Positions 1 through 10,164 of a stretch of DNA of 64,000 bases are shown here, one piece after another. The notes under the pieces are model-generated. The model made no database searches and was not told the DNA's origin. It saw only the letters and a list, made by a program, of their open reading frames with translations. Within the stretch, counting starts at the first letter, position 1; each line of letters starts with the position of its first letter. The position numbers were made by a program, and so were the translations under genes. The DNA lies in NCBI RefSeq assembly GCF_949987515.2, contig NC_082688.1:104263893-104327892 (forward strand), read 5' to 3'. The stretch is from Delphinus delphis (Eukaryota > Chordata > Mammalia > Artiodactyla > Delphinidae).

Positions 1-554
1 CTCTTTCTATGAGCTCAAAACATTGGTACTCGGAATGACAGGGGATCCCAGAATTTAACATTATAACCAGTCATCTATGTAATGACAGGCAGAAGCATCC
101 CTAACCACAAGTAATTAGGTCAAGTTCCCAAAATACAAGGTCCCTACGACAATGTAGCTGAGTTTTGCCTGTCTGTTCACTCAGCTCTTAAGGGGACCAA
201 CCTACTGGTCTGAAGATGCCCATGCAGGGGAGCCTTTAGCTGGCTTTCCCAAGATTGTACCTGAGTCTCAAGAGACATAAACTTGGCACTGAGGTCCCTT
301 ACTGAATGTCAAGGGAATAGGGCAGCTGGGTGAGGCTCCAAAGGAATGGAGAGGGCTCGTCTGGGGTCAGAGGGGTCAGTGGAGAGGGGAGAAGTCACCT
401 AGAGCCCCGCTGATGAACGGGCAGGGCCATCACCCATGGTTCAGGTGGGCTCTCTGGGCTGATGGCCAAGGAAGGTCTCCAATGGCGGGAGCTCACTTGG
501 GAGCCCTCTGGAAGGATGCCTGAGCTTTAGGAAGCAGTAGCTTAGAGCTTCCCT

Positions 555-705
555 GCACAAAGCGTGGTCCCGGACCAGTGGCATCAGCATTCCCCAGAGC
601 TTGTCAAAACTGCAGAACCTCAGGCTCCACCCAACACCTACTGAATCCAAATCTACCTTTGAAGCAAGTGGTTCTGCATTGAAGTGTGAGAAGCAGAAAT
701 AGGTA
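555..705 (+). repeat. MER5-like hAT MITE fragment
   Basis: The run 'gcgtggtcccggaccagtgg' followed by 'catcagcat' and 'cctactgaatcc' matches the recognisable body of MER5-type (hAT-Charlie) non-autonomous DNA transposons. The copy is old and diverged, so its ends are approximate. Confidence 0.6.
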
Positions 706-1002
706 CAGCAGAAATAGGGCTTTACAATAAGTAGAATAAATCTCAGTTCAAGTCTCATTCCCATCTAGGAAGACCATTTCAGTTGTAAAACTGGGAAGGG
801 ATTCCCGAGATATGAGACTTTTCGTGCTAGAGCTGGGTAGGTTCTGGGTAAACCGGGATGGCTGGTCACTCCAGCACCCTGACTTGTTAGGTCTCTGAGC
901 CGGAACCAAAAATCATGGGGTCAAAGGTCATAAACTGGGTTCCAACATTACTGACTGTGTCAACCTGGGCAAGTTCAACGAGGTAACATGTATTCCTGTA
1001 TT

Positions 1003-1130
1003 TTGTTTCTTGTGTTTTTTGGGCCACACTGCATGGCATGTGGGATCTGAGTTCCCCAACCAGGGATGGAACCTGCACCCCCTGCATTGGAAGGGCGGGG
1101 TCTTAACCACTGGACCACTGGGGACGTCCC
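1003..1130 (-). repeat. CHR-1-type tRNA-Glu SINE, antisense
   Basis: A T-rich stretch is followed by 'gggccacactgcatggcatg' and ends 'ccactggggacgtccc', the reverse of a tRNA-Glu-derived SINE head. It lies directly next to a second antisense copy. The pair as a whole is flanked by 'cctgtatttt' near 995 and 1267. Confidence 0.8.
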
Positions 1131-1140
1131 AAGAGAATAT

Positions 1141-1262
1141 TTTTCTTATTTTTGGCCACACCATATGGCTTGCGGGATCTTAGTTCCCCGACCAGGGATT
1201 GAACCCGGGCCCTCGGCAGTGAGAGCACAGAGTCCTAACCCCCGGACCACCAGGGAATCCCC
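1141..1262 (-). repeat. CHR-1-type tRNA-Glu SINE, antisense (second of pair)
   Basis: The copy begins 'ttttggccacaccatatggc' and ends 'ccaccagggaatcccc'. It is probably the older element, with the left copy inserted into its A tail, because one shared flanking duplication surrounds both. Confidence 0.8.
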
Positions 1263-2154
1263 AGTCCCTGTATTTTAAAGGGCTTTCAGATGCACCAAAA
1301 CCCTATACAAAAGGTAGCTCAGGGATTAGTACTGTCCCCTGACCCTACCCCCGTTTTCTCCCTGTCCCGACTCTCAGCAGCCAGACAACCTCTCCTTTTA
1401 GAGGAATTGTCAGGACTAATTCTTAAAACCCTTAAAACTGTCACTCACCCTTGGATTGTGTGGGAAACCCCTTTACAAAGAGCATCAAGGGACCACCTAA
1501 ACCATTTTGCTGCCCACGAAATCGACCGCATGAACTAAGTGGTTTGGACATATTTTTTATGCCGAGATGTTCAGCATCTGTTGTCATGGGAATAGCAAGC
1601 AGTGAATTCAGGAACAGAGCTGGGAGGAGAGGCCTCCTTCTGCTGTCTCTTTGGATGTTATTTCTTCATCAGAGCCTCTTCCCTAGCCGGATACAGCGTG
1701 CCTCTTACACAATAAGCCCTCTGAAGCCGAGCAAAAATTCTCAGATTAAATGTCTCCTGGAAAACACATCAGTTTACAAATTACCCTTCCTTGGGCTACA
1801 GGCCCAAGAGCTCTGTGGGATTAGTCACATCCAAAACAAATAAAGGAGCAAATGAAGGAGACCGACAAATACAGAACAGGCCCCAAGGTTACGAGCCCAA
1901 ACGCATACACAGGATCACAAGACCCCAAACTCTAGCTGGTGTTTGGCTAGGGAGCTCTGGCTAACATCCAGTCACGGAAGAGCTAATAAAATGAGAAAAG
2001 CGTTGTTAACTCAGCAGCAGTGAGTATCTACAGTTCCTGGGACATCGCTGAAGGGCCTATGAACCCGAAGACCGTTTCTGCTCCTTGCCATGTCAGAGGA
2101 GCTAGCGCTGTCATGACTCCAGGTACCAATCATCCTTTTAGCTTTAGAGCTGAT

Positions 2155-2325
2155 GCCTGATACTCAACGTGTGGCCCAAGGACCAGGAGATCAGTATCAC
2201 CTGGGAGGTTGTTAGCAACACAGAGTCTCGGGCCCACCCGGACCCGAATCAGAGTCTGCATCTTAACAAGATCTCCTAGATCCAGGCATGCGTTCAGGTC
2301 TGAAAAGCCCTGCTCTAGATTAGGT
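2155..2325 (+). repeat. MER5-like hAT MITE fragment
   Basis: The segments 'ctcaacgtgtggcccaagga' and 'agtatcacctgggaggttg', followed by 'cccgaatcagagtctgcat', follow the MER5 consensus order. The copy is diverged and its ends are approximate. Confidence 0.65.
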
Positions 2326-2575
2326 CTGCTCCTCCGCAGGCTTTCTGGGAGCTCCATAAGATGCCCCATCAGGTAAGCGGGAAAGGGGCTACTCTGCTCC
2401 CCACTGTACAGTCAGAAAAATTAAACAACAGGGTGAGGTTTTTACCTTGAGGGGGAAAAACTGGGATGAGAGGCCAGGTCTTCTGACACTTAGAGCTGTT
2501 GGAAGGTGATATTGTTGGCATGCGTAAGTGGAGATTTTATTCTATCCTTATTCATTCATTCATTCAACAAGTATT

Positions 2576-2789
2576 TTTTTGTTTTGTTTTGTTTTTTGTG
2601 GTACGCGGGCCTCTCACTGTTGTGGCCTCTCCCGTTGCGGAGCACAGGCTCCGGACGCGCAGGCTCAGTGGCCATGGCTCACGGGCCCAGCAGCTCCGCG
2701 GCATGTGGGATCCTCCCAGACTGGGGCATGAACCTGCGTCCCCTGCACTGGCAGGCGGACTCTCAACCACTGCGCCACCAGGGAAGCCC
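2576..2789 (-). repeat. CHR-type cetacean SINE, antisense, with TSD
   Basis: A T-rich tail is followed by 'gtacgcgggcctctcactgt' and the element ends at 'ccaccagggaagccc'. An 11-bp duplication, caacaagtatt, flanks it at 2565-2575 and 2790-2800. ATG frames across it are SINE-derived and not genes. Confidence 0.92.
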
Positions 2790-2872
2790 CAACAAGTATT
2801 TAAGAGTCTACTCCATGCTCAGCACTATTCTTGGTGTAGGGATTACATCAATGAACAAAAAATGATTAAAGA

Positions 2873-3428
2873 AAAACACTGTCGGTGGGAATGTAAACGG
2901 GTGTAGCCACTGGGGAGAACAGTATGGAGGTTTCTCAAAAAACTAAAAATAGAACTACTATATGACCCAGCAATCCCACTGATTGAAACCAAAAACCAAA
3001 AACACTAATTTGAAAGATACACGCACCCCAATGTTCATAGCAGCACTATTTATAATTGCCAAGATACGGAAGCAACCTAAGTGTGCATCACAGATGGATA
3101 GATTAAGAAGCTGTGGTATATATATACAATGGAATACTACTCAGCTATAAAAAAGAATGAAATGTTGCCATTTGCGGTAACACTGATGAACTTGGAGGGC
3201 ATTATTCTAAGTGAAATAAGTCAGACAGAGACAGACAAACACTGTATTATATCACTTATAAGTGGAATCTAAAAACTACAGCAAACTAGTGAATATAACG
3301 AAAAAGAAGCAGACTCACAGCTATAGAGAACAAATTAGTCGTTACCAGTGGGAGGGGAGGGGCAATACAGGGGTGGGGAACAGGGAGGTGCAAACTATTG
3401 GCTGTAAGATAAGCTGAAGGAGGTATTA
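2873..3428 (+). repeat. L1 3' end, first piece
   Basis: The segments 'atgacccagcaatcccac', 'ttcatagcagcactatttat' and 'tggaatactactcagctat' are hallmarks of the L1 ORF2 end and 3' region. The element is 5'-truncated and is broken at 3429 by a mariner MITE; it resumes at 3550. Confidence 0.85.
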
Positions 3429-3547
3429 CTGGGTTGGCCAAAAAGTTCGTTCGGTTAGTGAAACCGTTGTTCAATAAAGTCCTTCGTGAACATGAAAAAT
3501 GTCTTTCATTTTTACTTAAAACTGAACGAAGTTTTTGGCCAGCCCAA
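3429..3547. mobile_element. Mariner-type MITE inserted in L1
   Basis: The 119-bp element has imperfect terminal inverted repeats. The left end is ctgggttggccaaaaagttc, and the right end read in reverse is ttgggctggccaaaaacttc. A TA dinucleotide flanks each side (3427-3428 and 3548-3549), the signature target of Tc1/mariner transposition. No transposase remains. It resembles the mariner family known in ruminants and cetaceans. Confidence 0.88.
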
Positions 3548-3549
3548 TA

Positions 3550-3636
3550 TATAACATGGGGAGTAGAGCCAATACTTGGTTATAACTGTAAAGGGAAAGC
3601 AACCTTTCAAAATTGTATAAAAACAAAACAAAAAAA
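3550..3636 (+). repeat. L1 3' end, second piece
   Basis: The segments 'catggggagtagagccaata' and 'ataactgtaaagggaaagc', plus an A-rich end, continue the L1 3' region from before the mariner insertion. The same text recurs in the L1 at 27020-27170. Confidence 0.8.
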
Positions 3637-3699
3637 TCTCTGCTTCATGGGACAAACATTTGAGCTGCTGCATGTTTGAGTAATATTAATAGAAGGAAT

Positions 3700-4455
3700 T
3701 GAGGTAGGAAGTAGATGGGCCCCTGGCCTGGACAGCTGGTGTTTGTCAAGGGCAGTAAAATTGAAGCTTTGTTCTTCCCCAGACACTCCAAGGACAAAGT
3801 TAGTGGCAAAAACTGAGCTCTGCTGAAGTAAAGAGATAAGATGACTACTCCTGAGGTTAAGAAAAACTCCCTGACTGCACAGGCACATTAAGACTCCTTG
3901 GGGGGGTCAAAAAGGAGGGGGTGCCACCCCATAATAAGTGATGCCAAGACCCCCATCGGCCTCTGCAGTGGGATCCATCTTAGCAAAAAGTTAGCACGCA
4001 TGTTGGGGAGAGTCCTGGGACAGGTCAGGCGTGGAGTAAGAAACAAGAAATTGGCCAAAGGTAAACAAAGACCCGGAAGGTCTGTCCTAAATAAATGATT
4101 TAGATCACCTCTTTACTGCGCTCATTAGAAGACGCCTACACCCTTTCTCTCCAGGTGTGTATTTCTGCCTTGCTTCAGTCTCTGACAAACAAACCGTTTC
4201 TCTGTGTGCTCTCCCACTTGTTGTGCTGTGTCTCTAATAATAAACTTTGTACGTGCTTTTAGTTTTTGCCTCCTTGAAACATTCTGGCTTTCAAATGGGG
4301 GCAAGAGCCAGGGCCACTTAGCTTCTAGCCTCTGGCCCCTGGTGGTCCAGCGGCTAGGATTCCTGGTTTTCATCCAGGCTACCCAGGTTCAGTTCCTAGG
4401 CAGGGAACTAAGATCCTGCTTCAAGCCACCACTCACTGCTGTCTCTCTGAGATCA
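3700..4455 (+). mobile_element. Solo LTR of an ERV1-like endogenous retrovirus
   Basis: The 756-bp unit starts TGA and ends TCA and is flanked by the 4-bp repeat GAAT (3696-3699 and 4456-4459), as expected for gammaretrovirus-like LTRs. It has a polyadenylation signal AATAAA at 4239-4244 followed by a T/G-rich stretch. No retroviral genes lie on either side, so it is a solo LTR. Its 3' part contains a tRNA-Glu-like module. It is oriented opposite to SCARA5. The family name is not known to me. Confidence 0.7.
4335..4410 (+). pseudogene. tRNA-Glu(UUC)-like module inside the LTR
   Basis: The sequence resembles tRNA-Glu. There is a 7-bp acceptor arm with five pairs, a D-arm 'ggtccagcggctagg', a perfect 5-bp anticodon stem CCTGG/CCAGG around a loop with anticodon TTC, and a T arm with two defects. 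The T loop is TTCAGTT instead of TTCRANT. It is not the same isodecoder as the CHR SINEs here, whose anticodon stem is of the GGC type. No A tail or target duplication follows it. It is more likely part of the LTR than a tRNA gene or separate SINE. Confidence 0.55.
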
Positions 4456-4689
4456 GAATGAGTTACACTGATTCCTACAGGCTGCCATCTGAGCCTCACA
4501 CAGGGACAGGCAGGATGGCTAGCAAACAGATATTTAAGAGGTAGGAAAACTAAGGCTCCAGAAAGGTTAAGTGACCTGTCCCACGACTGTTAAAGGAATG
4601 AGATCATGACCCAGGCCACTGACGTCCTGCCAGTCCAGTCCCCGTTCCTTATAGAACCACATACACGGCACACAGCACAGATCACTAAA

Positions 4690-4905
4690 CCGGGAGGCTG
4701 CAAACCCAATTTGACCTGCTGCCTGCTTTTGTAAATAAAGTTTTATTGGAACACAGAGCCTCCCTGCCCCCAGTCTGATTACATTTTGTCTGTAGTTGCT
4801 TTTATGCTACAACTACAGAGCTGAGTAGTTGTGAGAGCGACCATCTGGCCCAGAAGCCCAAAATATTTACTCCCTGGCCCTTTAATGTTTGCTGACCCTT
4901 GCACT
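4690..4905 (-). repeat. hAT (MER1-group) MITE
   Basis: The text 'gtaaataaagttttattgga' and 'aaatatttactccctggccc', with a right end 'tgtttgctgaccct', is the reverse of a common Charlie-related MITE that begins with a 'gtcggcaaac' type end. I am not sure of the exact subfamily. Confidence 0.7.
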
Positions 4906-5411
4906 AAGCCACCTCCCAGTATTTGAATTTTATTTTAGAAAAAAAGGGCAAAACAATGCTAATCATATAATTAAAAGAGAACACTCCCAATTCTGTCCAC
5001 CCACTCCCACCTACAAATCTGTATGCATTTGTACCCCTCCTCAGCTCCTTTTGTCTGTCTCAAAGAAAGATTTTCTTGGCGGGCTCAGGACTAATTTCCC
5101 AGCAGTGCTACGGTGGTCTCACGCCCTCCATCTCCTCCTGGACCCTTGCTCCAGCCATCACCCTCCATCTTCCTGATCTGCACTCATTCCCTCTCCAACA
5201 GCTCTTGGACCCATTTAAAATTAAAAAAAAAAAAAATCTCCGAGTCATTCTCATTTGGGTCTTTCCTTGCTTTTTTCCCAGGGAAACTGATAATTCAATT
5301 ATTGAGCCCCGTCCAGGAAAACTTTTATGGTGCCAGACCACAGAGAGCACTGCCAGGGTGCGGCAGTTCCTTCCATGGCTCTGGGGAGGACGCAGGTTTG
5401 GCAGGCACAGA

Positions 5412-5472
5412 AGTTCCTTCCTTCCTTCTTCCCTCGCCCCCTCCTCCTGTCCCTCCTTCCTCCCTCCCACAT
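5412..5472. repeat. Pyrimidine-rich tract
   Basis: About 60 bases of almost pure C/T, starting ttccttccttccttcttccc, lie on the plus strand. In the SCARA5 transcript this is a purine tract. Confidence 0.8.
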
Positions 5473-6044
5473 TTATCCAGTACCTATCACGTCCCAGGCA
5501 CAGTCCTGGGTTTCGGAGCTCTGGCCTCAAGGTGTTCCCACATACCCCAGCGATCAGGAGCATGTGAGAGGTACGCGCAGAAGATGCCACGGGAGCAGAG
5601 GGGGTATCTACATCACGGGCTGGGGTGGAGCGGCAAACTCCCCTCCGGAGGTGATCATTGAGCTGACTTTAAAAGCTGAGGAGGAATTAGTTAGGTGAAG
5701 AGGAGGGAAAGGCATTCCGGACCCAAGGAACAGCACGTGAGGGGATACGGAGCCGGGAAACAGCTGTGTGAGCTCAGAGGCTACACGTGGGCGCACGCAG
5801 CTAAGGGATGCGCCGCCAGAGGCGGGAGGTGTGTGAGGACTGGCCCTGGGCACTAAGCTAAGGAAACCAGATTTGATCCTGAGAGCAGGAAAGACCCACT
5901 GAGCATCGGGCAGGGGAGTGACAGAGGCAGGAGCGCATTTTAGAAAGATCCCTGGCAGCCAGGAGGGGGACAGGGGGCGGCAGCGTGGGAAGCAGCTCAT
6001 GGAGGATGCCCCCATCTCCACGCAACAAGCAGCAAATAAATGTG

Positions 6045-6235
6045 CACCGCAGGGCCTGCACTGTGCTAACTGCTCACCGTATGTGATCTCACTTCGAGTT
6101 TGCAATCATCCTGCGAAAGTGGAGGGACTGAAGCCTGGAGAGGTTGAGAAATCTGCTCCAGGTCACCAGCTAGTAAGTGGCACATATGGGATGCTAGGTT
6201 GGCTTTGACCCAGAGACTGAGCTCCTAGCCACTGC
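6045..6235 (-). repeat. MIR fragment
   Basis: The order 'gtatgtgatctcactt', 'tggagaggttgag' and 'caggtcaccagctagtaagt' matches the reverse of the MIR core SINE. Confidence 0.75.
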
Positions 6236-6649
6236 TCTACCCAGCCCGAGCTCCTACGGCAAGAGCAGGGGGAACAGAGAGGAGGGGACAGAGTCAAGGG
6301 ACCAGAGACGTTGACACTGGTAGCATCTGTTAAGACTCAGGGACCCAGCAGATAAGGGACACGGGAGTGGGTGAGGGTGCGAGAAGGGACGAGTCTGCAG
6401 TCCTGGCTGGCAGGGCAGGAAGCACAGCCGGAAAAGAAACAAGCATGGATGGAGAGCGGGGCTGGGGGCTTGGGAGACTCCGTGAGGCTGAGGGTGAGCA
6501 GACTGGGATTGGGAATCGGGGCACCTGCATGACGCGAGGCTGTGGTCAGAGGGCACTTGGGACCTGATGCAAACCCCGCCAGCTGCCAGGAGAGGTGGGC
6601 TTCCCCTCCCTCTGCCCCCAGCTGCTAGGGCAGCATAGCCCTTCCAACA

Positions 6650-6765
6650 GTTTAGAATCTGTGAACATGTCTGCCTCCCCCTCTAAACTGAATGTGCTGA
6701 GGTCAGAGACTAGGTTGACTCAACTCTGTGCCCCGGGTGCTGAGCCTAGTGCCTGCCCATGGCAA
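6650..6765 (+). repeat. L2 3'-end fragment
   Basis: The text 'aaactgaatgtgctgaggtc' and 'gctgagcctagtgcctg' follows the L2 3' consensus pattern. The copy is weak and diverged. Confidence 0.5.
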
Positions 6766-7002
6766 GAGCCAGAAGCTGCAGCCGGGCTAGGAGGATGGGT
6801 GCCAGGCAAGCCCCATCCCTTCCCCGGCCCCCATTTCCCTGTGTGCACCCACGAGTGACACCTGGCCTGCCTACCTGTCCAGGTCTCGAATATCACGTGA
6901 CCTAAGTTATTGGATGATGATGGGAAAGTACGGTGCAAATTTGATGCTGATGTGGAAGCGAGCCTGGCTTCCCACTGACTGGTTTAAAGACTTGAGTGGT
7001 AG

Positions 7003-7127
7003 GAATTCCCTAGCAGTCCAGTGGTTAGGACTCGGCACTTTCGCTGCCGTGGACCCGGGTTCGATCCCTGGTCGGGGAACTAAGATCCCACAAGCCGTGC
7101 AATGCGGCCAAAAAAAAAAAAAAAAAA
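7003..7127 (+). repeat. CHR-1-type tRNA-Glu SINE
   Basis: The head 'ccctagcagtccagtggtta', the B-box-like 'gggttcgatccctgg' and the end 'aatgcggcc' with an 18-nt A tail are all present. I saw no clear target duplication. Confidence 0.88.
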
Positions 7128-7579
7128 CCCGGCGGCAATTGTAGAGCTTCCCTTCACACCACACAATACAAAAAGCAAGGCAGGATGAAAGAGTCTTAGG
7201 CTAACCCTGCCCATGACATTCAAATGACCCAATGTGGTTTCATTAAAAGAGTTTATGATTTTTCCCCTCCAAAGGTTTACTTCCACTTATTAGGGAGAAG
7301 CCCTCACTGGAGCCAAAAAAGGAAAACGAGGACCGTTCCCACTGTTTCTGTTCCTCATGCAAACAGAAATGGCAGTTTTCCTTGAAGAAAACAGGCTGAG
7401 ACCCAGCACAGAGCTTTAGATGGGAGGGAAGCGCTCTCCCCGAGTGGGCTGCCCTCCGTGGAGCTGGACCCTTTGAACTCCCCACGCGCTGGCCTTGAAG
7501 TCGAGAGGCCAGGACGCTGGGGTCAATCTCTCCGCCAGCTGTCACAACACATTTCACAGGAGTCACTTCAGTGAGTGTG

Positions 7580-7912
7580 ATTGTCTTGTCTGCTCGGACT
7601 GGGTGGCTTCTAAGCAACACACAATTATTTCTCACTGTTCTGGGGGCTGCAAGTCCAAGACCAGGTGCCTGCGTGTTCCGGTTCTAGGGGAGGGCCCTCT
7701 TCCGGCTTGTAGGCTACTGTACGTCCTCACGGAAGCAGGAGGGAGCTCTCTGAGGTCCCTTTTATAAGGGCACCAGTCCCATTATGAGGGCTCTGCTCAT
7801 GACCTGATCACCCCCCAAAGGCCCCACCTTCTGATACCATCACATCGGGGCTGAGGATTCCAAGCTATGAATCTGGGGGGGCGGGCGACACAAACATTCA
7901 GTCTGCAACAGT
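7580..7912 (-). repeat. MaLR (MLT1-like) LTR fragment, antisense
   Basis: The text 'ttctcactgttctgggggct', 'cttttataagggcaccagtc' and 'aaaggccccaccttctgata' is the reverse of MaLR-type LTRs. It is diverged and truncated. Confidence 0.65.
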
Positions 7913-8576
7913 GACTGAGGTCTAAGGGACAAGATTCTGAGCCAGGATTGTGGCACTCCAAAGTGGGCGCGAGAAGAAAGGCAGCCGTGGGGAGCGGAGG
8001 GTTCCGTGGCCAGTTGGGATGTGACCGGCTCTATGTCCCCATCTGAAAAGGATGCCCCTCCTCTCACCATGAGGCCCTTTACCATTTAGCACAGTGGGCT
8101 GGGCCCCCATGGTCTCAGGCAAGACAGCAAACGCTCCATGACACAAGTAGCCTCCATAGCGGGGCCAGCGGCCCCTCCACAGGTCACCGGGGACCTGGCA
8201 ACTGAGTGTGAGTGGGTCAGTCCAAATCCCTCCCCACACCTGCCAGAACGCAGGTCCTCGTGACAGCTGAGCAGAAGTATTTCACGTTCCAGGGGCCCAA
8301 GCTGGAAGGCACATCACAGAGTCTGTAAGGCCCTTTAAGTTAGAGCTGGGACACCAAGATGCAGGGTGGAGGGGCAACGAGATCACACAGTCGGGCACAG
8401 CACATTATTATACAGGTGCAGGGAGCACTGTCTTCAAGTGGGTGGGACCATTGTCTTAGTTGTGAGTTAACACAGGTTTCTCTGAGTTCGAGGTCCGATG
8501 AAGGGCAAAGCATTTGTGACGGTGAGTAGTTATGTCTGAGTGTGCATGTGTGGTGTTCTGTGTGTGTAGCTGAATT

Positions 8577-8960
8577 GTTATGGGCTGAATTGTGTCCCCC
8601 CCAAAATTCCTATGTGGAAGTCCTAACCCCCAGGACCTCAGAATGTGCTTGTCTTTGGACCCAGGGCCTTTAAAAAGGTGATTAAGGATGAATGAGGTCA
8701 TTAGAGGGGCCCTAATCCAATATGACTGGTGTCCTTCTAAGAGGAAGAGACACAGACCCACACAGAGGGATGACCATGTGAGGACACAGGGGGAAGGTAT
8801 CCCTGTACAAGCCAAGGAGAGAGGCCTCAGGAGAAATCAGACCTGCCAACACCTTGACCTTGGACTTCTAGCCTCTAGAACTGTGAGAAAAGAAATGTCT
8901 GCAGTTTAAGTCCTATAGTCTGTGGTATTTGTTACAGCAGCTGAGCAGACTAATACAGAG
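8577..8960 (+). repeat. MaLR (MLT1-like) LTR
   Basis: It starts 'tgttatgggctgaattgtgt', contains 'gaggtcattagaggggccct' and 'ttctagcctctagaactgtg', and ends 'gcagactaatacag'. These are the two ends and body of an old MaLR-type LTR. Its exact subfamily is uncertain. Confidence 0.7.
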
Positions 8961-9249
8961 AACTAGCCTGAGGGGAAGACACAGTGCTGTGGATAGAGAC
9001 TGGAGCTGGGGTAGAGCCAACCTCTTTGCAATCGGAAAGGGACAGATGGTTCAAATCAGCCGTCTGCCCAGGAAGGGTCTGTACCTCTCCCTCAAACTCT
9101 CCTGTACCGTCTAAGCCTGTCAAAGGAAAGCAACCAAAATGGTGAAGACTGCCAAAATCTTTTCCCCTGAGGATGAGATGAAGTGTTTGGAGATCCTCAT
9201 CTGAAGAAGAAAAGACTCAAAGAGGAGCAGGGACAGCCAGCAGAGTGGA

Positions 9250-9485
9250 TAAGAGAATGGACTCCCGAGCTACCTGCTTGGGTCTGAACCTGGGCTCTGC
9301 CATTTGCTAGCTGTGTGACCTTGGACAAGTTATCTAGCCTCTCTGTGCCACCGTTTCTGCATATGGAATATAGGGATGATAGCTGTACCTGCTTCCTAGT
9401 GTGGTAAGGATTACATGAGTGAATATTTTTAACATGTTTAGAACCGAGCCTGGCACACAGATAGTGCTATCTAAGCACTAAATAG
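9250..9485 (+). repeat. MIR
   Basis: The segments 'gctagctgtgtgaccttgga', 'caagttatctagcctctctg' and 'gcctggcacacagatagtgc' are in sense MIR order. Confidence 0.85.
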
Positions 9486-9770
9486 TAACAAAAATGTAAT
9501 CGGGACAAGTGGGCATGGGATTAGATAAGAGCCCTGAGATGCAGGGCTGAAAACGGGGGCCAGTAGGAGACCAGAAAAGCAAGGGAGTCAATTCAAGGGA
9601 AGGAAGAATGTTCGCTTGGGGGCCATGAGCATCCCGTGGTCATGGCGGGAAGGATCCAGGCAGAGCCCGGCTGACACTGGCAGGACTTCTGTCAAGGGGA
9701 TGCTGGACAGGAGGGCAGGCCTAGGCCTCCGGGACCCTCGCCCCACGTTCTCCTCCTCCGGGTGCCCTAC

Positions 9771-9965
9771 CTTGTCCGAACTGAGCCGTCCGGTGCACGT
9801 CCTCGGCGTTGGGGAAGCCCAGCATGCGGCACACCACGTCTCCGTCCTTCTTGTCCCAGCCGTCATCGCACACGGTACCCCAGCGCCGCTCATGGTACAC
9901 CTCCACGCGGCCCTGGTGTGGGCCCGAGCCATTCACCAGCCGGACCATCAGGGCCTCCATGCCAC
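9771..9965 (-). CDS. SCARA5: SCARA5 SRCR-domain exon, first half (probably exon 8)
   Basis: This 195-bp exon encodes GMEALMVRLVNGSG, then the SRCR signature region RVEVYHERRWGTVCDDGW and DVVCRMLGF, ending FGQ with a split glycine. The acceptor is CGGCAG before 9965 and the donor is GTAGGG from 9770. It holds two of the six cysteines of a group A SRCR domain, and group A domains are characteristically split over two exons. The partner exon (expected to start TGRIW and end at the stop codon) is not in positions 1-9770. An N-glycosylation sequon, NGS, precedes the domain. The acceptor has a rather purine-rich upstream tract. In SCARA5 the SRCR domain is the distal ligand-facing head. Confidence 0.96.
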
Positions 9966-10164
9966 CTGCCGGGAGCAGCGCAGGGTCACGGGTCACTACC
10001 CGAGCTGGACATAGTGGGGCCCTGCCTGGGTACCCCCCCCCGACTCCCCGCCACCACCCGGCATAGGAGAGGGGAGCTGGGGCTACAGCTGAGGTGGAGC
10101 CGGCAGCCAGAAGAAACCGTGGTGTCACCCCTGCCTGTTATCACCCCTGCCCGTCTTCTCTCCA

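Larger units (their letters stand above)
1..9770 (-). other. SCARA5: Last SCARA5 intron (3' part off window)
   Basis: No exon was found here. I searched for the reverse complement of the expected terminal SRCR exon and did not see it. The stretch holds MER5-like elements, two adjacent antisense CHR-1 SINEs, an antisense CHR SINE, an L1 3' end interrupted by a mariner MITE, a solo LTR, a hAT-type MITE, a pyrimidine-rich tract, MIR and L2 pieces, and two MaLR-type LTRs in opposite orientations. Positions 1280-2100 and 7915-8570 look like unique sequence. Confidence 0.8.

Noticed and set aside
2564..2770. Recurring peptide of the form MVESPPA(D/S)AGD found at several loci
   Set aside because: It is the translated antisense of CHR SINEs at 2576, 47362, 56575 and 60755 and is not a gene family.
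4335..4410. Functional tRNA-Glu gene
   Set aside because: T-loop and T-stem defects and acceptor mismatches are present, there is no clear pol III terminator just after it, and it appears to be part of an LTR.
5108..5661. Overlapping 160-182 residue frames on both strands
   Set aside because: They cross a pyrimidine-rich tract that lacks stops; no domain, splice structure or codon pattern supports coding.
1..9770. Terminal SCARA5 exon (second half of SRCR, stop codon, 3' UTR)
   Set aside because: I looked for the reverse complement of the expected TGRIW...CNRH coding region and found nothing; it must lie before position 1.
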